In this document: positions 22,809-35,320 of the stretch, piece by piece
Numbering within the stretch: the first letter of the stretch is position 1
Layout: every line of letters starts with the position of its first letter
Origin: Marasmius tenuissimus
Lineage: Eukaryota > Basidiomycota > Agaricomycetes > Agaricales > Marasmiaceae
Direction of reading: 5' to 3'
DNA length: 64,000 nt
Assembly (NCBI GenBank): GCA_029532415.1
Contig: JAQOTA010000020.1
Location: forward strand, 186,001 to 250,000
Made by a program: the position numbers and the translations under genes
The notes under the pieces: model-generated
The model's database searches: none
What the model saw: the letters and a program-made list of their open reading frames with translations, nothing else
What the model was told of the DNA's origin: nothing

Positions 22809-24307
22809 TCAGATATGCCATAGCCCTGGCACATGATGAACACTCGGCCTGGGGAAGGCTTGTAAAGTGGAGTTAAGAAACCTATGAGAGGGACACTCAA
22901 TCAATGAATTTTGCGAGATAGCCAGACGGTTTTGAACGCAACACGGTGAGCAGATCCATTTCAACTTAGACCCGAGAGAAACGATAACACGGTACTACAG
23001 TTCTTCAGCTCTGTTATTCAAATCCGGAGATCTCCTTTGCAGCTGTCTGTTGTATGCGAGCACCACGGGTCTTGCGACATACTGTTACCAATGAAGATGG
23101 CATCTGTTGCCCGAGCTAAGAGACTCGGGCAGTGACCACGACGAACAGAAGCCTGTAAGTGTAGTTATGGTACCCAAGCGCTGGCGTAACTCAAGCTGGC
23201 ACAGGCTACACTACTCTCCTTACTTCGACTGCGAGATGCATCACAGAATCACGTTTGCCCTTCGTTTGACGTCAATCGTCGGTTTGAAAGGAAAATACTG
23301 AAGCCACTAGCCAAGGATATGACCAGTAAATTCTCTAGCTTCGAATCCCATCTATTGTTGAACTTGTCAAAGTGACCCTCCAGAATAGGTTTGCTGTGAT
23401 CCTGACGGTATAAGCGGGGTGACAGCCACTGCCTCCCGAGCTTTCACATTTCTCAACAGCCTATGGACACATATTTCGGCATTCCCCTCTGGGTCTTTAC
23501 TCCGACCAAGCAGCGCAAAAGCTATAGCTCTCTGAAAGTGAAGATCACAGAGGAGCAAACAACAGAAGCGCTGCAGGTACTATTGTGACTCGTACCACCA
23601 ACGTACCACTCCTTATTGATGAAGTTCACCTTTGACTATCTCCGCGATCGCCGTGATTAAACACAAGAAGTACCGAACCGAACTTGATTTCAACGGGACA
23701 CGATGGTCGCCACATGGAACGAGACGCAACGGGCATGAGACATTGACAAGGACTTGAGATATGAGTGGCACGAGAATGCTGAGCTGTAGGCGAGAAGTCT
23801 TGATGCTGCACCAAACTGGTTGATGGAGGCGCCTTCGAGTACCGAAAGGAATGGTGGAAGGCTGATCGAACATTCTGAACCTACGAGTGATAGGAGAAAT
23901 AGAAGAAGGGATCGTCAGAAGATCGGTCATTGTGGAATTGACATAACACAGCACGCATGGAACATATCGCTCACCACATTATGATGGATCAATATTCAAT
24001 TTCGGGCCTGATGTTAACGGTGGCCCCGCCCTAAAGCGTCTCTAACTCGCGCTTGTGAGACGGTATCCCGCAGATCACTCCCACGAGAGTGCTGGCATCA
24101 CAACTCACCTAGATCATCCTGTCAACTGACTGATGATCTGATGTCCATTCAGACATACTGAGGTGAAAGACATCTCCTATCATTCCACTTCCAAATGCGG
24201 GCTGTGGGGACAATGCATCACGAGATGGTTATATGGATGGGCTCTCATTGACGGGGACGGTTTGTCTTCCTCTACCCGTGGTATTCTATAACGCCCTGGC
24301 ATCGAAA
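22809..24307. other. Intergenic; degenerate minus-strand frames
   Basis: Frames at 23367-23558 and 23613-23954 (minus) are short and cannot be joined. A segment near 22.95-23.12 kb resembles one at 19.25-19.40 kb (shared TTATTC..ATCCGGA..CTC and CAGCTGT blocks), suggesting an old dispersed repeat. Confidence 0.3.
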
Positions 24308-25801
24308 ATGCGTAGATTCGCAGTGTACAGATATTTCTCTCTCGTTTCGAAGAGTCACTGACCAGTTCGTGTTGTATATCTAGTCATGCACTAACGCTCT
24401 TTCTCTGCTTGGCTCTCCAACCCCGGAAGACCAGAGCTGAGCAGACTCCACAAAGTGGGGTGCTACTGGATACCTCTGCAATACCACTTCCTTCTCAAAT
24501 ACCTGTCTCGCAAGAAATCACTGTTGCTTGGAACCGGACGACAAACACAAGAGACTTGAACTTCGAACTGATATATCTTGACCCGGAGTCAAGATCAACT
24601 TCTACACAAACGGTTACGCACTCCACGACAGGCAGTTCCGTGCTGGCTCCCAGTTCAGAAACCACAGCACTATATGGTGTGATAAAATTTACGCCGCAAG
24701 CTGCAGGGTACGTGTCGTCTTTTGTCGCTCGGTTTACTAGCTCCGTTAACACCAATGAACAACTAGCCCAGTTGAAATCGTAGCATATAAGACTGATTCA
24801 ACTGTTGGGTGTGTAAAAACCATTCTCATCCGATAGTCCTCGCATTTGTTGAGCTGACACTCCAGAGAAGGCACCGCCCTAAGCACGTTTAAGACCATCG
24901 CTACACTTCAACTAGCGGCCATCACTACTCCCACCTCCGCACCACCGTAGGTATCCTATCCATTACCTAAGTAGCCTCTTGAGATGGTTCTCACCGTGGT
25001 TTTCTCTTTATGTTTACAAGAGGGACAAATGAAATGTCAACGACGGCCTTCACAGACCCACCAGGTTCTTCTGGTACTGACCACCAAAATCCAACGACGC
25101 CCAAGAAAACCCTCACCGAAATCATCATCGGAACTGTCATTGGGGGGACTGCCTTCCTCGTGTTGGTGGTGGTGGTCTTCTTACTACTTCGCCGTCATTA
25201 TCGACAACGGGAGAGAATAGAACACCCAGAGGCATTCCACCGGGACCTGATGGTCGTGAAAACCGTCACTACAGAAACCAGTGCCAGTTCGATTGTGAGC
25301 TCTTGGAGCTGGAAGCAACGAAGAGAAAAAAGGAGACTCGGGGGGAATAAAGGAAGCAGGGACTCCGTCGCCGCCTCCATCAACTCAACCACGCCTCTTC
25401 GAGAGACTCCCGAAGACGATCGAAGCTCAGTCGTATCAGGCTCGTCACTGTACACTCGTTCCAGCGCTGACGCTAGCTCGAGTATCTCCTCCACGGATGC
25501 ATCCTCTTCCGACGCGGCGTCATACATCACAACACAGTCGCTTACACCGGTGTCTGTCCATCCTTCATCGTCACCAGCTCATGTACAGTCGCCTTCTCGA
25601 GCGAGAACGGATCGCCAGATGCAGATCGAGGAGAAGATTATCGAGCTGCAAGGGCGGCTTATTGCAGTCAGTGGATCTGGACAGGGATCAGTTCGAACGA
25701 GGGCTGAGTTAGAGCAGAGAATCGAAGAGGTCAAGGACCTTCGGGAGTCTGAGTGGGCATATGGTGGTGAAGGGGAGGTACCGGACGTTTTGACCGATTG
25801 A
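24308..25801 (+). CDS. Single-pass surface protein, family T copy 2
   Basis: Exons 24308-24324, 24384-24707, 24767-24808, 24866-24946 and 25021-25801 close in phase to 414 residues. A signal peptide (MRRFAVHALTLFLCLAL) is split by the first intron after 17 nt. A beta-rich extracellular domain follows (EITVAWNRTTNTRDLNFELI, then TALYGVIKFTPQAAG), then a Thr/Pro stalk, a membrane helix at residues 189-211, and a long Ser-rich cytoplasmic tail whose end is coiled-coil-like (IEEKIIELQGRL, LEQRIEEVKDL). T4 has the same exon architecture, with all four introns in phase 2. Function is unknown. The topology fits a cell-wall or environment sensor, which is inference only. Confidence 0.85.
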
Positions 25802-28800
25802 TTCGGACATCTAGTTTGATTGGGACGCAGGCGTCCTTAAGAACTGTTATACATGGACAATTGTATGTGATGTTCTTCAGAACGTCTGTACTTGTGGACG
25901 ATGAACGCTGTAGAGTACGCGAGAATGGATGATGGGCGTTGTCTTATTTATAAAGATGTTGATGGCAGAAGTGAGTTCGAGCACTTCAGTCAAGTTTTCA
26001 GCATGGAGGTTAGGCAATAAACTGAGTTATGTTACGGCCAAAGACATACTAAAATCAGATCACGAATGTCTAAATACACTGGGCCACGCGATCTCTCGCC
26101 ATTTCGCCCTCCCAGGTGTCCTCCATGTCAGCAGCGGTATTTAAAATCGTCACTCTAGCGTTTCAGAAGAATATGCTGGCATTCAGCCCCTACTCGAACA
26201 TAAGGAAATTGTATCGACTGGTCAAATAGCAACCTCATATAAGTAGGAAGATTGGTATAGGGCCGAGTCTCAGGATATTCAACGCGGCTATGCGGAGCAG
26301 CTGAGCAAAACCAGCATTCTAACTCTAATCAATCATAGTAAACCATTCACTCCAGACCGACTCTCCGCATGGCTCCTAGTCTGGTGTCGGGTAAACAGGA
26401 GAGAGCGCAACCTCCTGGGGTAATATGAGTCATAAGGGACGAAGAGGGTGTACCCCGGGAATTCCTTCTGGTGTCGGTACAGCAACGCCGACATGGGGCG
26501 ATGAGGGAAGTCCAAAAGTGGCTCTAAGCCTCCTTTGAACCATCGAGAGAATAGTGAACATCTCCTGCCCAGGTCCACCGGAAGCGGTTCGTCGGGATAC
26601 CCAGATTTTCCCAAAACCTCCCGATGGTGATAGAGGACCGGGAGCTACGAGCAGGGAGAAAGGAAAGGCGGAAAGGCAGCGAATACACCCCATGCCGCTA
26701 TTTTGTGACGTCCGAAGAAGGCTTGGTGACGATAGCCGTCGATAAGTAAGGTCAGGTGTACCCCGACCAACCGCCTCCAGGGTGTCGATACACAAGGAAT
26801 CGGAGTTTCGATGCCACCAACAGAGATTCTCGAGGTTGGATTGACGAGAGAGGATATACGTGCTGCGAGGAATGATGCGAGGGGCTCGGTTCTCTGAAGC
26901 CCTCTACAACCGGCGGGATGCGGCTCTCCTAGGGCCCTGACGGGAACTCGATCAAGCGGGCTCGCTAGGGATGGGAGCCGGGTGCTGCAGAGCGTTAAAG
27001 CCGCAAAATGAATGGGGTATGATTGTGGGAGACATGTTGGCATTGGAGGAGCAGAACGGCTGTAGGAAGGGGAATAAACCATAGATGGGCAACGATGCCC
27101 GGTTAAACGAGGCGGCATGTAAAGCGGTTATCGATGCTCAGAAGGGTGGTTGGACGTTTCTGAACTCGATGTGCATCTTGTATCGAGTGGTTAGGTCGGA
27201 GAGGTGTGGTGAGGTGTCTGTCTCCATCTTAGCCGTGACCAAACCTATGGCTTTCGAAGAGCGGAAGGTTGACAGTGAAGAGGGCGTTCTTCGTGACAGT
27301 GGGACCAAACGATCATAAAGGGTGTTCAATATCGGAAGGTGCGGGTGGCGGCGTTTGACCTGTATACCAATGTAAGCTGTGCAGGCTAAGAATGACCGAC
27401 AGGCTCGACTCACCCACAGGACACGTTTCCTGTGCTCGTAGACACATGCCCTCCAATGCGATATTAGACACCCTAAACCGTCTACGCAGAGCGTTTTATG
27501 CCTATGAGAACGATGGAACGTTTCCGTTAAGACAGATGAATTGGTTGTGGTACATTTTGGACTGCACGATGCAGCCAACTGGAAAACGACCGGCGAACAT
27601 GAGCCGGACTAAAGTCGGAAAGAGCAGCGACACGTACACAAAGCCTCGGCCTCAGGTCATATCTTCATGCGCATCCCGGATTCGTCTCTCCTTTCTTTAG
27701 ACGACGAACTAAGCAAGATGGTTTTGGAATGGATGTGAGATAACTCTGCAGATTGAAAAAATCCCTAGCATGGAGTCAGAATATTGGACTAAGGGGAAGA
27801 AAGGTCAAAGACGTACTAGTACCAGTCAAAACGTTCATCGAATGTGTCCAACCCCCCTCCAAGAAAAGGCCATGCCTGAGTCTGACCTCGGCCAATGTCC
27901 ATATTCAAGCTGGTTCCTAATCAAGAGCTAGAGCGATATGATCTGGATTAGATAGAATCACGCGAGCAAATTTTTGACTTTAACTTCATTCTCAATATGC
28001 TTGAGAAAGCGCAAAGCCAACAAGAACAGCGACGCAAGGAGAAACTGACATGGTGGCAGGGAAGAGAAAAAAAAGCGATATGACGTCAATCTGTCACAGG
28101 GCGGTCACAGTATGACACAATCACTCCAAGAGCGCTTGCACAGCGCTTGTTCCGCAGCCACCATATTCGGGGATGCATGCGTACTTCGCCCTTTTGCTCT
28201 CTCATCACAGCCCAAATTTTTCCTCGAATATACCAGCGACGCATGTCAGATATCAATGTGAAGCACGGTAGGCTTTCCGACACATACTTACCCACCCCAG
28301 ATTCCGTCTACTTCTCGAAGAATTCCGGGTCAACAAGGATATGGGACGTCCTATTCGATGGTATCACGTATAGGCGCCATGAATACTGCCGAGTAAGGCC
28401 CTGAATCTCACCATCGGACCTTGCTCATCTATTCTCTTTGCTGAGCCTATTGCTCTTGGTTTCCGAGACCGTGCCCTTGAACAGAATATGCTTTTATCCT
28501 ACACTGGACGGGCCCTGGGGCCACACAAAATGTCTACTGATTACAGCTTTCTCAAACTCTCATATCTTAATTCTCGGTTCCTTCCGGCCGTATTCTGACT
28601 CCTGATATACTAATTATGCACTTCGGTCTCCTCATTTCATGCTTCTCCGGGCTACAGGATAGCATTGAAAAATCTGTCAGATTTTCCTTTCCAATCCGGC
28701 GACTGGAATGAGAGATGTAGTGCTAAACTTGCCCGCTGGACAAAGTTTCGCTCACTATCTAAGTACGAGTATATGCCTTACCATGAGTCGGCTGTGAGAG

Positions 28801-28976
28801 CGGAAGGATCTGGGTTTCTTCCACGAGGTCGTTCGATCTCACATATTCGTATAACTCGAATCGCCTTTCACAATTATACGCCAACGAGTAATTTGTTCAT
28901 CTCCTTCGAAACATATATAGGAGCGACTAATACCGTAGTTATCGTTCTTCACCCCTCATAGAAGAAACAATTGGTC
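25802..28976. other. No confident gene; GC-rich stretch with decayed-looking frames
   Basis: Between 26.3 and 27.6 kb the minus strand has several overlapping 90-157-residue frames in all three phases (for example 27118-26645 and 27578-27138). Locally coding-like blocks such as SNLENLCWWHRNSDSLCIDT switch frame repeatedly, as in a decayed gene, possibly of an F-box/leucine-rich type. I could not rebuild it. 28.1-28.4 and 28.67-28.96 kb hold further orphan plus-strand frames. Confidence 0.25.
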
Positions 28977-29420
28977 TCATTTGTGAAAGGGAGCACAGTC
29001 AATGGCAACGATGCCGTCTGCAAAGAGATTACGATTGGCCTCGGTTAAGAATGGAATGAACGAAAAAAAAAATACTTAAGTTGTTGTTTCCGCAACAAGC
29101 GAGGTTAAAGTTAGGGCTACCGTCCAACAAATCATCAGGCGGACGTCTTCTCTATCCAACTTATCCAATGGCTAACACCTACTTGCGCCGATACTAGAGA
29201 CAAGCTCGCAAGTTACGCCGACTCCCGACACATCTGGGTTCGTGCCCTTAAAGTCTAGGAGTTGCACAACGTTGCGATCATTTGCTTTCGTGACGACTTA
29301 GCCGCACTGGATGAGACCATCAGTGTTGTTGGTTTGATGGGATCAGTTGTCACTAGGTGTGGCATTTGTAAGTGAAGTGATCATAAAAATAGAGAGGATG
29401 GAGACCTGGCTAAGATTCAT
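28977..29420 (-). pseudogene. Hydrophobin relic H1
   Basis: A signal peptide (MNLSQVSILSIFMITSLTNA) starts at 29420. It is followed by a stop and then a frame whose block NNTDGLIQCG aligns with [10 protein letters not shown] of the intact hydrophobin. The first cysteine and one of the CC pair are lost and another stop follows. A second exon gives NFNLACCGNNN and a third gives GIVAIDCAPFHK with a stop at 28977-28979, matching the 3' exons of H4. The three-exon layout is therefore preserved in a dead copy. A TATA-like CATAAAAAG lies upstream at 29487-29494 (minus). Confidence 0.75.
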
Positions 29421-31229
29421 GACTATCACGATTCGAGTGAACAACTTCTGATGTCTTCGAGTGAATAGCAGGGCACATTTCGGCGGCTTTTTATGTTTGG
29501 TTTCCGTACACGCCACTAACGCGTTGGCTGCAATTGGCCTCCGCATTGTTCGACTTCGAGCCCGACAACGTCGTAACAAGAATCGTGTCCAAGTGGAGCA
29601 TAGAAAGATGATAAATCTTGAGCAGCCCACATTGAGTAGAGCGAACTTAGTTTTCTTAGGGGTCCACTTGGCATGCGGGCTGTCAGTGTCTCGTTTGCTT
29701 GATGCATCCCGGTACCAGGCAGTACTGGTCTACCCACTTATGGTTAGCCTACCTGCAATTTTACAAAGGCTGTATCCGTTCAAGGCTTCTTGTGTCGGAT
29801 GAGACCTTTGAACAGACGCCCGCCGTAACTCGTGCGGATAGATCAGAAATGACGCAAAAAGGAGCGTACCCGAGGTCATTGCACCCCGTGTTGAGAAAGA
29901 TTGGAGATGGGAGGCTATCATAAATCACGCATCAGAGTGACAGTCAAGAATGAGGGTAGGTTCGGGATGTTAGTTTTCCAAAACAGAAGACTCGCTGACC
30001 CCGGTTCAGAATCCAAGTCAGGACGTTTATTAATGCTGAGCGTCCGAATCTGGACCATCATTTAAGTGGACCAGGAGCAATAGTCGGGTCCAAACCTTCA
30101 GGGTGAGATCAGCATAGCTCTACCACTATTTCCGCCCTGGATAACGATGGCGAGAGTCACGCTACCAGAGCCTCTTGAGATACCGATAGGGCCCGCCAGT
30201 TCAGCAGCCCTCGGTTGCGTGGTCAAGAGCGTGAGACATACGGTAAATCCAATAGTAATACATCTTCCGATTTTGAGTCCCTATCCACGAAAAACCCACA
30301 GCCAAGTCCCCGAATAGTGATTATCCAATCTTTCACTAGTACCTCATCTCAAGACTGGGTCGCACTCACTCTTACTAAATTATTGCCCCTTCCCGTGTTT
30401 TTTTAGCTTCGTGGCCCGAGCAACATGTTTCAAGATTTTCTGAGAAACGCATTCAGGATGTAATATCATACTGTCATTAGCCCAGAAGTCGGAAGCCTTA
30501 GCAGAATTTTTTTGTTTGTGAGCCCGAAAGGGCTTCCACAAGCTTAGGCCATGTACAGTGAATGAACAAACATATCAGGAATTGTCCCACATACTTACTT
30601 TGTAGTACAGACTGACCCTTGACGAGTGGTGGCTGATTCCCACGGTCGGGCTCTAAATCTGGATTTGACCTAGAAGTCGGAAATTGACCTACTCAGACGA
30701 AGAGCCGTAAGTACAGGCATTATATGAGCAGTCAGGGCAAAAAGTAGACCAAATTACAAGATCTTTTTATCGAGGGGCCATGCACCCTTGATAAGGAAAT
30801 TCAACGAGGGTTTGACCAGCAAGTTGGCTTTTGCCGGCATGTGACACATGCTTGGGAAAGTGTGACATAATGACACATCCCGCCATCAATCGCGTCCTTA
30901 CTCAGAACCAGATCGCCGACCGGGGTCATTTTGTGCTCTGCAGGTCCGCACGATGAAGGACTACAAGGTGGGACTGAACATCTCACCCTACATGTATCGT
31001 GGGGTAAGCTATTTAACTGATTTCCGACTTCCCCGCTTTTCCGACTTCCGGGTCAATATCAGTAGCTGCGGGCCGGAACTTACTCTAAATCCAGGAGCGT
31101 GACTCGGGGAAGGCCCAATGGGCTTGGTTGCTTCAGTGTTCTCGATCGGCGGCAGTGAGTGGTAGGGATCGCCTGCCGTGAAATGGATGAGATTGCTATT
31201 TGCATTACTCAGGCAAAGATGTTACTGAC
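29421..31229. other. Intergenic; conserved hydrophobin upstream DNA then nothing recognised
   Basis: 29.42-29.75 kb resembles the 5' flanks of the other hydrophobin loci (shared GTCGTAACAAG...GTGTCCAAGTGGAGCA). From 29.8 to 31.2 kb only short frames occur, with no gene that can be supported. Confidence 0.35.
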
Positions 31230-31666
31230 CAGGTAGTAACTCTGGATAACCATGGTCACGGGCATAACACATCCCATCCAAATCACAGCCCTTCATGATC
31301 AGAAGCTCACAAACCGCATTGTATGTTCCTTTGAGCCACGATGAGCCAATCCATGGTAAGACTTTTAGCTTATGGATTCCATACATATCCCAGTCCTCTT
31401 CGCGAATTGACAATCGGCCGTTCGGGTCACTTGACCAGTAGAAAAACAGGTGGAGGAGGGGATACCGTACGGAATAAATTCCGTTGGTACGCTCCATTGG
31501 GATCGGAGGAACAAACAGATAGACCGGAGGGGAGCGCGTCATGGGATTGTCAAGCAAGGAACCGACAAGGGCAAATCGGACGTTGTCAATGAATACTAGA
31601 CAAGCGAAACTATCAGTGGAATCACTACAGGAGAACAATGAAGTGAATTCACCAAGGTCTCCAGGA

Positions 31667-32046
31667 TGTCAGCAATCACCAGTTCTGACCTGGTGACGCG
31701 TCACACTAAGTTTTCAGACAACGAAGAATGAGGCAAAGAATAGAGAACCCAATACTGGTGAGGAATAAACCAGCTCAAGACTGGGGAATGCATGCAGAGT
31801 ATCTACTTCTTATATACTACTTGGAGGACTGTAGTGTGTGTCTACAGTGAGGTATGACATTGAGGTATGACATTGTGAAACAGTAGCTGAAACAGGACCA
31901 ACATGTGTCCACAGCATGTGGGTCCCTTCATGTATCTACCATGTGTCCATATGATAAGATATGAGTCATGTGAGGGATAAGATATAGATAAGATGGAAAA
32001 GGATAAGATAAGGAGAAAAGATAAGATAGGAGGGAAATTCATGACA
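31667..32046 (-). mobile_element. Solo LTR, 380 bp
   Basis: The element has short inverted ends TGTCA...TGACA and is flanked by a perfect 5-bp direct repeat, CAGGA at 31662-31666 and 32047-32051. On the minus strand a TATATAAG box lies in its second half, which suggests that orientation. Copies Y1 and Y2 lack it at the same place, confirming insertion. A GATAAGATA-rich tract (31970-32035) lies inside. The parent retrotransposon family is unknown. Confidence 0.75.
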
Positions 32047-32210
32047 CAGGATGATCATAGTATCAGGCAAGAGGGAGAGACCAGCTGAGGTAGGCCGTGC
32101 AAAGCTGATTTTGATCCAAAAGACACAAGGAGAAGTGAATGTCCAACTGGTTACAGTTCACGTTTTGAAGGGAAAAATCAATACGCCTGATATGGTAGGG
32201 CACGGCTAGT

Positions 32211-32813
32211 GTCCTCTCAAGTCACTCCTTTAAGCGAGAGCAAGGTTCGAAGGTTGAGAATCAAGGGTCAAAGGTCAAGGGTTGAAGGTCAAGTGTCGAG
32301 GGTCAAAGGTCAAGTGTCGAAGGTCGAGTGTCGAAGGTCGAGTGTCGAAGGTCGAGTGTCGAAGGTCAAGTGTCGAAGGTCGAGGGTCAAGGTGGGCTTT
32401 CACTGGTGTATTAACCAAGTTGTTAAGCTAAGGAAAGGTTGTATGTACATTGGGCTTATATACTGGAATCTGTCTAGGTCCAGAGTCACTCTGAGTCGTG
32501 CTGAGTCACAGGCATGTGAGTCGCTTGTAGTTGGACTGAGTCGTCGTGGGAGTGGCTGCGAATGTCGTGTGAGTTGTTGCGGCTGTTCATATATTATGAC
32601 TTGGGGTGGCATGTGGAGATGTCTGCTGGGCATGGTCTGGAGCTGTGGTCTGGAGCTGTGGTCTGGATGCATGGCTCCACTTACTCCGTGGAGTTGTCTA
32701 TAGAGATGTTTTGAATGAGTGGGAAAGGTGGTAAGGGAGAGGTGAGTTGGGTAGGGAGAGGCATCTGTATGGGCGCTTGTTGATGAGAATAGAGGTGAAT
32801 CATAACAACGCCA
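32211..32813. mobile_element. About 600-bp insert in Y3, type unknown
   Basis: Comparison with Y2 shows homology up to about 32210 and again from about 32813, with unrelated DNA between. The insert holds a minisatellite, a GTCTGGAGCTGTG duplication at about 32636-32668 and no coding frame I recognise. Ends and target duplication could not be fixed. Confidence 0.45.
32262..32395. repeat. Minisatellite, 14-bp unit
   Basis: About eight head-to-tail copies of AGGTC(A/G)AGTGTCGA, with A/G variation at one site and degenerate copies at both ends. There is no spacer structure, so it is not a CRISPR array. Confidence 0.85.
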
Positions 32814-33557
32814 GGGTACTGTACAAGTCAGGACAAGGAAGATTGAGTGGGTTGGTAGACATATACCTGTTGTGGAGAAACTGGCATTGATTTTGACACT
32901 GCGATCTTGAATGGTCCAAACAGTAGAAGGGTGATGCAAAGGTGGGCCAGAATTCCCAGTCTGGATTGATCGACAATGGCCCTGAAAGTCAAAACTCTGT
33001 TTCTTGTGAAATCTGAAAGATCTTTGATGTAATTCACCAGCCCCATTAACACCATCATGAACAAGAAGTTGCTGACTTGGTCCTCAAAGCAGGCAACAAC
33101 ATCCTTGGAGCTTAGTTGGGGACGAGTGTTCTGACAAAGGGGAACTGGTAGAAAGTAGGTCAGACCCAGAGGGGGCTTGCTGCTGTTTGGTGGTGAGATT
33201 GAGATGGAAGGGAGGTCGTACTGCCAACCATGGGTCCTAGGGTTGAATGTTCAAAGACTCAGCATGTCCGAGATCTATCTGGTTGTTGTTAGTCTGCTTC
33301 TTACTACAGAGTCTGTCTGAGTACAGAATCTTTCATACAAGTGCAAATGTCATAGTGAAAGAGTCTATAAATAATAGAAATGTAAACAACATGTCAATAA
33401 AGTGTATCACATGGTAACAGTTAACTACATGTTCAACAGTAACTTGCTTAGAGATAGGCTGGAACCACAAGAGCAGGAGAACAATGTGAGATACCAGTAC
33501 CAAACAACACATATGAGGGCATACCTGATTGACATTCAGAATCCCTGGCATTGAAAG

Positions 33558-33930
33558 GTCTTCTCAAAGATTTGGTGTGGTGATCACCTGCTTGCTCTCA
33601 AGCGGCTTCGCTGGGTTGACAATCACAAAACAAAAGTGCCATATGAGAAAAGAATATGTTGATTATGCTGTCAGGGAGTAGAAACACCAGAGCATGCACT
33701 CCTAAAGCATAGGGATAACTCAATCATAGTATTGCAAAAAGCATCACTACTGGGATTCAGTAGTATACATCAGCAGTCCATGAGCTCACAATGAAGTGAA
33801 ACCTAACAGCAATTCTAGCTGCCATTATGTCCTGGAAACCAGTGTCCTCACTTACAGCAAAATATATTTACGATGTTCTGCAAAAAAGGTGTGATCGCAC
33901 CAGTGTTTTGTTACTTAAAAAATTCAAATT
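33558..33930 (+). mobile_element. Non-LTR retrotransposon relic (C-terminal zinc-finger region)
   Basis: One frame reads CGDHLLALKRLRWVDNHKTK, then KVPYEKRIC-stop-LCCQGVETPEHALLKH. The pattern Cys-x2-Cys...His...Cys/His with ETPEHALL is typical of the end of LINE-type reverse transcriptase polyproteins. Stops interrupt it and the rest of the element is missing. Confidence 0.6.
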
Positions 33931-34087
33931 TTTCTCTTGGTCTCATCCATATCAGAGCCCAGGGGAGCCTCCAAAGTTTCATCATCCTTGTCAAACCAGT
34001 TAAGTATTCCAGCAAAGTGACTGTTCAACTTGTTTAAACAATGTTCAAAGTGTAGTATCCAAGTGCCCTAAATTCTATTTGCTACAT

Positions 34088-35320
34088 TTACTGACTTGCA
34101 GACGAAACATAATCCGGTGGAGGCCCATCCTCCATCTCAAGTACTGCGAGCCTACGCATGGCAGCGTTTAGCTGGGTCTGCAGGATGTGTATATCTTGTA
34201 TGTGAAAGATGGTATCAAAGGGAAGTGAAGGATCCAAATCTAAGGAATGTTCTATCTGCTCTTCGTCTGCCTGAGGTCCAGAGAGTTGGTGGCTGTTGCA
34301 AACACTACTCGCATGATTCAAAATCCCAGACGAGTCCATGCTCTGGACGTTCTCCACATTGTTAGCGGTAAAACCATGTGTAGATTGAATGACTGGAGTG
34401 AGTTCATCTATCTGAGCAGCTGATTCTCTTAATTCTAGCTCAGATTGTCGGACAGACTTTGTGTACTTCTGTGACTGATGGGCACCTGGGACAGTCAATT
34501 GAGTTAGGTGCCAAGGATAGATATCTAAAGGTAGAAACACACTGTATTTCTTACGCCTCCACCATAATCCCAGTAAAAGGAGCATAACCAGAATAGCAGA
34601 GCTGGTCCCCAGGCCAATAATAAGGCCTATCTTCCTTTTTTGAGCTGAACCTGAAGATTCCGAGGGGACGGGCCGACTGAAGCTAGTCGTGATTGCCGTC
34701 GAAAGTGTGATGCCTTGAGAGGTAATATGGATGTTTGGTTCAGTTAGATATGTTTGGGACAGTGGGGTGCTTGAGCTAAATCCCAAGGGCTCGGAAGACC
34801 CGGAGGACGTTGGTTCTGTAGGCTGTAGCGAGGGACTCGTATGAGATGGGTGTGTTTGCTGTCCCTGGTCACTATTTTGTAGTATAAGCGCTGAGCGGCA
34901 CTAAATAAGTAATGAACCAATTGGTCTTCACTCACAGTGTGGAAGAAGGAGTGTTATCTCCCCCGGTCCCTTGAACTGCACTTGAAAAGATAGTGACAGT
35001 GTTCGCTCCAGAGCTAGTCTCTGTGATAGGCGCTGTGCTCATTCCACTGCCAACAGTAATTCCAGTCCCAGTGCTAGGCATGGTCTCGGTGCCAGAACAA
35101 GTCACGGTCCGAGTCAGGTGTTCGGTCACTGTAACGAGCACGAGAACGGGCAGACCACCTCCACCATCAGCTTCACTCCTAAGGCCCCCGAGTATGTTAG
35201 ATAGAGCTTGCCGAGGATGGTAAGACAAAGACGTGTGGGATACTTGTGTGGGCATGAATAATTTGTTGATGCATTCACAGGTGTCGAGGGAGTAAAATTG
35301 TTTGCGAAGAGCAGGCTAAT
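34088..35320 (-). CDS. Single-pass surface protein, family T copy 3
   Basis: The gene sits inside the broken Y3. The extracellular part is Thr/Ser/Gly-rich (SGTETMPSTGTGITVGSG). The next exon begins GQQTHPSHTSPSLQP, matching the stalk of T1. The membrane helix is LIIGLGTSSAILVMLLLLGLWW followed by RRKK. An intron of about 60 nt follows, as in T1, and the tail ends near MEDGPPPDYVSSASQ with a stop at 34088. PPPDY is again a PPxY-type motif. Exons from the stalk to the stop join in phase. The N-terminal exons (from about 35320) are not resolved and no clear signal peptide was found, so the copy may be 5'-damaged. Confidence 0.6.

Noticed and set aside
26333..27578. Several 90-157-residue minus-strand frames as real genes
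   Set aside because: They overlap each other in different phases in GC-rich DNA. Coding-like blocks change frame repeatedly, so none is credible alone.
32262..32395. CRISPR array
   Set aside because: Head-to-tail 14-bp repeats without spacers in a eukaryotic genome; it is a minisatellite.
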